Both the position numbers and the translations under genes were made by a program. Below are positions 32,690 through 39,221 of a DNA stretch of 39,221 nucleotides, piece after piece. The notes beneath the pieces were generated by a model that saw only the letters and a list, made by a program, of their open reading frames with translations, had not been told where the DNA came from and did no database searches. How positions within the stretch are numbered: position 1 is the stretch's first letter; every line of letters starts with the position of its first letter. This DNA is from Rhodocollybia butyracea (taxonomy: Eukaryota > Basidiomycota > Agaricomycetes > Agaricales > Omphalotaceae), in NCBI GenBank assembly GCA_015501585.1, contig JADNRY010000548.1:1-39221 (forward strand), given 5' to 3'.

Positions 32690-33480
32690 CTCACATTTGA
32701 TTCCAATGATATTGCTGATGAACATGAAACAGCAATGATGGGAGTACGCACCTGAGGCGCTATATCATTCAAGCACCCAATGCCAGAACTTTTAATTCTA
32801 GCATGGCAGGTACACTTCATTTGGACTTTCCAATTGATAATCACAGCAATACTCAAACTGTCTCACTCCATAATGCCCTCCTATGTCCCAACATCCCCAA
32901 GACTCTTATTTCCTTGGGAAAACTTGATGATGATAGATACAAAATCCACATTGGGAATGGTTTACTCACCATGACTGACCCCAACAACATGATTGTTGCG
33001 TGTATTCCAAAGATCCATGGACTTTGGAGGAACATGCTTATGTTGCCAAAGATCAACTGGTATCACTCTATGATGCTCACCATCAGAACTATGCTTATAT
33101 CAAGCATTTATTTGCACACAACCAGATCAATGGGATGAGATTGGATAAATCTCACATAGATGAGCAGAAATGCCATACATGCTTGCTTGCTAAGGCAGCA
33201 AGATTTCTGATTGCCAAGTTACATTCTTCTCCATGAGCAGAGAATTAAGGAGATGTTTTTCACATGGACATTTGGGGACCCACAACAGTTCAAACAATCA
33301 ACTGTTGTACTTATGTGCTCACCATTATCAACAAGGTGACTTTATGGTTAAAGGAACCATTGCTGAAAAGCAAAGATGAAGCATTTACCCAGTACATCAT
33401 TATTCAAACTAATCTCCAGACTCAATATTGCATCAATGTTGAAATTCTTCACACTGATTGAGGGGGAGACAGAATATAAT
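32690..33480 (+). pseudogene. Ty1/copia protease-integrase fragment
   Basis: Plus frames: GTLHLDFPIDNHSNTQTVSL, NALLCPNIPKTLISLGKLDD and LLTMTDPNNMIVACIPKIHG (late protease); HAYVAKDQLVSLYDAHHQNY, then KCHTCLLAKAARFLIAK (GAG-pre-integrase HHCC); FHMDIWGPTTVQTINCCTYV (integrase first Asp), and VEILHTD-stop-GGD (second Asp, then an in-frame TGA where Arg is usual). The frames shift twice. Similarity ends near 33510, well before the catalytic Glu. It is a different copia lineage from the minus-strand one at 6-9 kb (VQTI rather than VQSL signature). Confidence 0.82.
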
Positions 33481-33771
33481 CAGTACCTGGAGCAACTTGG
33501 CACCCAGTGGAGATTAATGGTAGATGACACTCGCACATGCCAACAAGCTGTAGGCAAGACTCTGGAAGACACCTGGAATATTCTTTGCAATTTTGCTTCC
33601 TCTCTTGAACTTGAACATAAGCTTTCTTCTATCTCTTCTAGCTTTCAACTGGTAGATCTCTATAATATTGATGAGGAGCACAAAGATATAGAGATGTTCA
33701 GGACAACAGGGCAAGCTATAAATGCTATCAGTCTGTGTCTGAGCAATCACTTTGGAGGACAAAGGAAATGA
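33481..33771 (+). other. Open frame of unknown origin
   Basis: An unbroken plus frame contains TCQQAVGKTLEDTWNILCNF, FASSLELEHKLSSISSSFQL and INAISLCLSNHFGG. It follows the copia fragment and precedes the Harbinger remnant. Composition is protein-like, but I recognise no family. It may be part of another decayed element joined here. Confidence 0.3.
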
Positions 33772-33989
33772 GAGCCGTACTTTCAGTTTCCATGTCTAAG
33801 GACTTTTTCTTAGCTTCCTTGAAGTGGCCAGACTGTTGGTTCAGACATAGATGTAGGTGTGCAACAATCTGATTTTATTTTCTACAGTGTACTAAAAATC
33901 TGGTTAGAATAGGATCAAATATGTTCTTGAAACTTGTCAGAATACTAGAAGGGGATCCAATATTCCAGTCTACTGGCACCAAACCTCAA

Positions 33990-34480
33990 GGACCAGTTCA
34001 AGAACAACTTGCCTGTTTTTTATAGAGATATGGCACTATTGGGTCAGATGCACACACTACTGCTCAAAGCCTTTCTCTTGGTTTTGGTAGTGTCTGTAAT
34101 TATGGTGACCATATTGTACTAGCTTTACAGTGGCTGCAAAATCAATTTATCTCATGGCCTAATGAACACCACCAGGCTACTATGTCCAAAGCTATTGAGG
34201 AACAGAATGGTTTTAGCAACTGCTTGGGGTCTGGAGAAGGCTCTCTCATGTGTTTACTTACAATGCCCATGATTCATGGAGCACTCTACCTATGTCAAAA
34301 GAAGTTTGTAGCAGTAAGCTTTTCAAACATCTTTCTTCCAGTATACTAACCAGTTTGCACGTCAACATTCAAACTACAGCTGACCATCAGCTTTGCTAAT
34401 TGATCTAGTTTGTACTGGTCCTTGAAATGTGCTACAAAACAACTGTAACAGCTAATGAACAATACTGCACTAAAACAGAC
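33990..34480 (+). pseudogene. PIF/Harbinger (DDE_4) transposase remnant
   Basis: Plus frames: SDAHTTAQSLSLGFGSVCNY, GDHIVLALQWLQNQFISWPN, SKAIEEQNGFSNCLGSGEGS, LTMPMIHGALYLCQKKFVAV and VNIQTTADHQ. The order (GxxxGSV-Y-D, ISWP, GFxxCLG, then xxY--RKKxxxxxxQ--xDH) follows Harbinger-type nucleases. Where a catalytic Asp-Gly is usual, this copy has Glu-Gly, and later motifs are broken by frame changes. It is a dead remnant. Confidence 0.6.
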
Positions 34481-34782
34481 TATCAATTTTAGGAGAAGGT
34501 TGAGTTGTCAGAGATTCCTCCAGCATTGTGATGGTCTGGTATATCTTATCTATCAGTAGTACTGCCCTTGGCACTGAGATATCTTTACAGTACAATCACA
34601 TGACTCGATGTAATAAACTTAACCTTCTACTTTCATCTGCTTCTCTCTCTCAGGCTGAGCAAACTGACACCCCCCCTTTGATGAGTCACACAACTCTTAT
34701 CTAGAGACACAGGATCCCTTTTGGCGGGTCACCCAACCCTTGGCAGGGATACAGCCATAATGACCTCTTATGACCTGTCTGG
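34481..34782. other. No recognisable gene
   Basis: Mixed sequence with a repeated TTGGCGGGTCACCC/CCTTGGCAGGGATAC texture, ending at the LTR edge. I could not assign it to any neighbour. Confidence 0.35.
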
Positions 34783-35047
34783 TGTAACACCCCTAGGGTG
34801 GTTGTCCTTAATTCACACAAGAGAACACGACAAGGCTTTGCAATGTGTATACTACAGGTGTAAAAAGAACTACAGTATGTAAGTGCTAGACATGAGTTTT
34901 ATACTATGCGTGACTTAATAGATAAGATTGACTATTAAATAGGCTGTTATCACTAGATAATGGCAATGTGTGACTAGATGGAGCACTATCACTTATTGAT
35001 AGCGCCAGCGGGTCAGGACTAAGTCCATAAGACAGCAGAGGCATTAC
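34783..35047. mobile_element. LTR of the 10.8-kb family (265 bp)
   Basis: It runs TGTAACACCCCTAGGG... to ...GCAGAGGCATTACA, with TG...CA ends, and shares AGTCCTTAA-like, AACACGACAA and GGTGTAAAA landmarks with the solo LTR at 10800-11052. CCCTCCCCC follows immediately (35048-35056); read on minus this is a polypurine tract abutting the LTR, suggesting a minus-oriented 3' LTR. However, the gypsy protease fragment at 35.8 kb is on plus, so orientation is left open. Confidence 0.7.
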
Positions 35048-35263
35048 ACCCTCCCCCACTAGATTAACATCTCAGACATTAATTGAATAACTGAAGCTGG
35101 AATATGGACTCCTAGTGATGGCATATCACTAGTGGGCATTGAGTGTTGGCGTAACGCTCACAATCCAGCATTGATCCGGCGGTAAGCCTTCTGTAAAACA
35201 GTGGTGTATAATAATTAATGTAGTGGGATTTTATTCCACTACTTGCGATACTACAAGTACTAA
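35048..35263. other. Retroelement internal sequence next to the LTR
   Basis: Non-coding. It ends with GTAGTGGGATTTTATTCCAC and GATACTACAAGTACT, phrases resembled after the inserted palindrome block (GTATTACAAGTGGTGGG at 35568), suggesting that 35264-35547 was inserted into this sequence. Confidence 0.45.
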
Positions 35264-35547
35264 GTTATTCACTGAATATCCACATATTCACTGAATAAAC
35301 TGACTTCCATAATCTGACTTGCCTGAATATCTACCTCACTGACTCAGATAATGCTAGATGGATATTCACTGAATATCTACCATGGACTGACTTTACTGAA
35401 CTTGATCTGCATGAATATTCATTGAATATCAGCAATTCACTAAACTAGTTCAGTGGATATTTGCTGAATATTGATTGGAGGATGGTCATATCTTCCATTT
35501 ACATTCTTGTACCTGATGGTAACTGTTACATTCATGCCTTTCCATCA
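35264..35547. repeat. Direct copy of 29022-29294
   Basis: Near-identical by eye to the right end of the first palindrome block, including TTGGAGGATGGTCATATCTT and the end TTTCCATCA. It sits inside retroelement internal sequence in the same orientation as the first copy, only about 390 bp from the larger inverted copy. Confidence 0.92.
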
Positions 35548-35605
35548 AGTCGACTTTGTTGACTGGTAGTATTACAAGTGGTGGGATAAATATCCTACTA
35601 CATGA

Positions 35606-35936
35606 TTGATCACATGCCTAGAGAATAACTGGAACAATGACTCGTTCTTGTTGCTCCATCCTCAAAGCCACCAGATACAACTGGAAGGCACTGATCATAT
35701 GGCAGTTATTAACGTGCCTAATGAAGAGCCTAAACCCAATACGGGTGAAGGTATTCATAAGTCTAGTAGACTTATGACCAGACCTCAACCAAGGGCCAGT
35801 CCAAAATCGCCGTCTTATGACAGCAATCATTGAAATCACAGGAGTTGAAGCATTCACGCTATTGACTCTGGCTGCACAATTGAGGCTTTAAGCCCCGCGT
35901 TCATTCAATTAGCGAACATCAAAGTCCACCAATTAA
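35606..35936 (+). pseudogene. Ty3/gypsy gag-end and protease fragment
   Basis: A frame to 35833 reads NVPNEEPKPNTGEGIHKSSR and PQPRASPKSPSYDSN, a linker-like stretch. One frame over at about 35862, HAIDSGCTIEALSPAFIQ and LANIKVHQL match the D-S-G active-site strand of gypsy aspartic proteases. Similarity stops where the inverted palindrome block begins at 35937, so RT is missing. It is truncated and frameshifted. Confidence 0.62.
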
Positions 35937-36572
35937 GTCAGTTTATTCAGTGAATATGTGGATATTCAGTGAATATCCATCTAGAAATGACTCAGTGAGG
36001 TCAATGTTCGATGAATATCCATCTACACCCAATGAATATCTACTTTTTCAGTGAACATGTGGATATTCAGTGAATACCCATCTGGTAGATATTCACTGAA
36101 TATCCATCTACACCCAACTCAACTCACTGAATATCTACTTCTTCAGTGAACATGTGGATATTCAGGGCAGTCAGTTTATTTAGTGAATATGTGGATATTC
36201 ATTTTGTCTTATTCCAGAAAGAAGTCAGTTTATTCAGTGAATATCCGCCATCTATGATAGATATTCAATGAATATCTACTTTTTCAGTGAACATGTGGAT
36301 ATTCAATGAATATCTACTTTTTCAGTGAACATGTGGATATTCAGTGAATATCCATCTGGGTAGATATTCAGGGAAGTCAGTTTATTCAGTTAATATGTGG
36401 TCAGTCGATGGTAGATATTCAGTGAATATCCATCTAGAAATATCTGAGTCAATGAGGTAGATATTCAATGAATATCCATCTCAACTCAACTCACTGAAGG
36501 TCTACTTCTTCAGTGAACATGTGAATGTTCAGTGAATATTGATCTGGGTAAATATTCACTGAATATGTGGAT
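35937..36572. repeat. Inverted copy of the palindrome block
   Basis: This is the reverse complement of about 28445-29051, with small gains and losses of palindrome units (for example an extra CATGTGGATATTCAATGAAT unit near 36290-36310). It starts GTCAGTTTATTCAGTGAATA and leads straight into satellite at AAATTATATCCACATATTC read on minus, exactly as on the left. Confidence 0.94.
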
Positions 36573-39221
36573 ATAATTTTGCAGTAATATCGAGCAATGT
36601 CTTGTCTAAATTGTCAATGGATTTGGCTGTAATGTCCAGCATTATCTATGGATTTGACTGTAATATCCAGCAATGTCTTCTCTAAGTTGTCAATGGATTT
36701 CATAGTAATGTCCAGCATTTTCCATGGATTTCACCGGAATATCCAGCAATGTCTTCTCTAAATTGACAATGAATTTGAATGTAATATGCAGCAATGTCTT
36801 CTCTAAGTTGTCAATGCATTTCACAGTAACGTCCAGCATTATCCATGGAGTTCACCGTAATATCCAGCAATGTCTTCGCTAGATTGACAATGGATTTAAC
36901 AGTAATGTTCAGCATTATCTATTGATTTCACCGTAATATCCAGCAATGTCTTCTCTAAGTTGTCAATGGATTTCACAGTAATGTCCAGCATTATCCATGG
37001 ATTTCACCGTAATATCCAGCAATGTCTTCGCTAAATTGACAATGGATTTGACAGTAATGTTCAGCATTATCTATGAATTTCACTGTAATATACAGCAATG
37101 TCTTCTCTGAGTTGTCAAAGGATTTCATAGTAATGTCCAGCATTTCCATGGATTTTACCGTAATATCCAGCAATGTCTGCTCTAAATTGACAATGGAATT
37201 GACTGTAATATCCAGCAATGTCTTCTCTAAGTTGTCAATGGATTTCACAGTAATGTCCAGCATTTTCCATGGATTTCACCATAATATGCAGCAATGTCGT
37301 CTCTAAATTGACAATGGAATTGACTGTAATATCCAGCAATGATGTTTTCGCTAAATGGACAATGGATTTGACAGGAATGTTCAGCATTATACATGAATTT
37401 CACTGTAATATCTGGCAATGTTTTCTCTAAGTTGTCAAAGGATTTCACGGTATTGTCCAGCATTTTCCATGGATTTCAGCATAATATTCAGCAATGTCTG
37501 CTCTAAATTGACAATGGATTTGACAGTAATGTTAAGCATTATCTATGGATTTCACTGTAATATCCAGCAATGTCTTTTCTAAGTTGTCAAAGGATTTCAC
37601 AGTATTGTCCAGCATTTTCCATGGATTTCACCGTAAGATTCAGCAATGTCTTCTCTAAGTTGTCGAGGGATTTCACAGTAATGACGAACATTACCTAAGG
37701 ATTTGACTGTAATATCCAGCAATGTCTTCTCTAAGTTGTCAAAGGATTTCACAGTAATGTCCAGCATTATCTATGGATTTAACCGTAATATTTAGCAATG
37801 TCTTCTCTAAATTGACAATGGATTTGAATGTAATATGCAGCAATGTCTTCTCTAAGTTGTCAATGCATTTCACAGTAACGTCCAGCATTATCCATGAAGT
37901 TCACCGTAATATCCAGCAATGTCTTCGCTAGATTGACAATGGATTTAACTGTAATGTTCAGCATTATCTATTGATTTCACCGTAATATCCAGCAATGTCT
38001 TCTCTAAGTTGTCAAAGGATTTGACAGTAATGTCCAGCATTTTCCATGGATTTCACCATAATATCCAGCAATGTCGTCTCTAAATTGATAATGGAATTGA
38101 ATGTAATATCCAGCAATGTGTTCTCTAAATTGACAATGGATTTGAATGTAATGTCCAGGATGATCTATGGATTTGACCGTAATATCCAGCAATGTCTTCT
38201 CTAAGATTGCTGGATATTATGGTGAAATCCATTGATATTGCTTGACATTAGGATATTACTGTGAAATCCATGGAAAATGCTGTACATTACTGTGAAATCC
38301 TTTGACAACTTAGAGAAGACATTGCTGGATATTACAGTCAATTCCATTTTAAATTTAGAGCAGACATTGCTGGATATTACGGTGAAATCCATGCATAATG
38401 CTGAGCATTACTGTCAAATCCTGTGACAACTTAGAGAAGACATCGCTGGACATTACAATGAAATCCATAGATAATGCTGGATATTACTGTGAAATCCTTT
38501 GACAACTTAGAGAAGACATTGCTGGATATTACGGTGAAATCAATAGATAATGCTGAACATTACAGTTAAATCCATTGTCAATCTAGCGAAGACATTGCTG
38601 GATATTACGGTGAACTTCATGGATAATGCTGGACGTTACTGTGAAATGCATTGACAACTTAGAGAAGACATTGCTGCATATTACATTCAAATCCATTGTC
38701 AATTTAGAGAAGACATTGCTAAATATTACGGTTAAATCCATAGATAATGCTGGACATTACTGTGAAATCCTTTGACAACTTAGAGAAGACATTGCTGGAT
38801 ATTACAGTCAAATCCTTAGGTAATGTTCGTCATTACTGTGAAATCCCTCGACAACTTAGAGAAGACATTGCTGAATCTTACGGTGAAATCCATGGAAAAT
38901 GCTGGACAATACTGTGAAATCCTTTGACAACTTAGAGAAGACATTGCTGGATATTACAGTCAATTCCATTGTCAATTTAGAGCATGGATATTGCAGTGAA
39001 ATCCATGGATAATGCTGAGTATTACTGTCAAATCCATGCATAATGCTGAGTATTACTGTCAAATCCATTGTTAATTTAGCGAAGACATTGCTGGATATTA
39101 CGGTGAAATCCATAGATAATGTTGGACATTAACATGAAATCCTTTGACAATTTAGAGAAGACATTGCTGGATATTATGGTTAAATCCATGGAAAATGCTG
39201 GACATTACTGTGAAATCCTTT
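36573..39221. repeat. Second satellite array with head-to-head switch
   Basis: The same 76/45-bp satellite in forward orientation to about 38208, then reverse orientation to the window end. The switch (GTCTTCTCTAAGATTGCTGG near 38205-38215), with its unique neighbours TTGATATTGCTTGACATTAG and CCAGGATGATCTATGG, matches the left switch near 25904 in reverse complement. The two arrays are therefore copies of one structure, differing in unit number. The array continues beyond the window. Confidence 0.95.

Noticed and set aside
24922..39221. Many 60-90 residue open frames such as MLDITVKSIDNLEKTLLDIT in the satellite arrays
   Set aside because: They are translations of the tandem repeat in chance-open frames; the 76-bp unit is not a multiple of three, so no frame lasts, and they start and stop wherever units mutate.
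1..39221. Bacterial or phage defence island
   Set aside because: Introns, Tc1/KDZ/hAT-type elements and LTR retrotransposons throughout indicate a fungal nuclear genome, and no defence-type operon is present.

Overview
This window looks like a repeat-dominated region of a fungal nuclear genome, most likely an agaricomycete (mushroom-forming basidiomycete). The reasons are intron-split genes with short introns (about 47-70 nt, GTRNGT...YAG), a Plavaka-type KDZ DNA transposase, copia and Ty3/gypsy pieces whose motifs resemble basidiomycete elements, and many small non-autonomous DNA elements. I see no clear single-copy host gene. Almost everything is a transposable element, a decayed element or satellite DNA. 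All family names come from motif reading, not from a database search.

Layout, left to right. 1-9.3 kb: a decayed gene end (3-454), a cluster of 19-nt near-palindromes (1.93-2.40 kb), two hAT-like MITEs with 8-bp target duplications (2577-2952 and 4774-5427), a foldback element (4389-4764) and a frameshifted minus-strand Ty1/copia element (6.0-9.3 kb). 9.8-11.7 kb: a decayed DDE_3/Tc1-like transposase gene. One of its introns holds three nested insertions, each with readable ends. 12-15.4 kb: poorly recognised sequence, a possible tRNA-derived SINE and an AAA-ATPase (Cdc48-like) P-loop fragment.

15.4-24.9 kb is the centrepiece. Three minus-strand, intron-rich genes lie head to tail: a gene with a SAM-like domain (24.9-22.6 kb), a Plavaka/KDZ transposase with an N-terminal zinc finger (22.1-17.4 kb) and a coiled-coil gene with an Arg/Gly-rich, basic tail (17.2-15.4 kb). 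The transposase gene is split by a 1287-bp Tc1 element (19978-21264) flanked by TA. The SAM gene is split by a 795-bp element (23736-24530) with a perfect 9-bp target duplication. The recurring lesion is an in-frame TGA where arginine (CGA) is expected, which fits CpG methylation decay.

24.9-39.2 kb: arrays of a 76-bp/45-bp satellite that switch orientation at three head-to-head junctions, next to blocks rich in the palindrome GGATATTCAnTGAATATCC. The left block (about 25.7-29.05 kb) recurs as an inverted copy at 35.94-39.2 kb. The roughly 7-kb spacer carries a Ty3/gypsy remnant (LTR 29952-30259, minus-strand pol to 32594) with an intact, spliced, antisense gene (30610-31235), a copia fragment, a PIF/Harbinger remnant, another LTR and a gypsy protease fragment.

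The best candidates for something undescribed are the antisense gene inside the gypsy element, the three-gene KDZ cassette, and the inverted satellite/palindrome structure.
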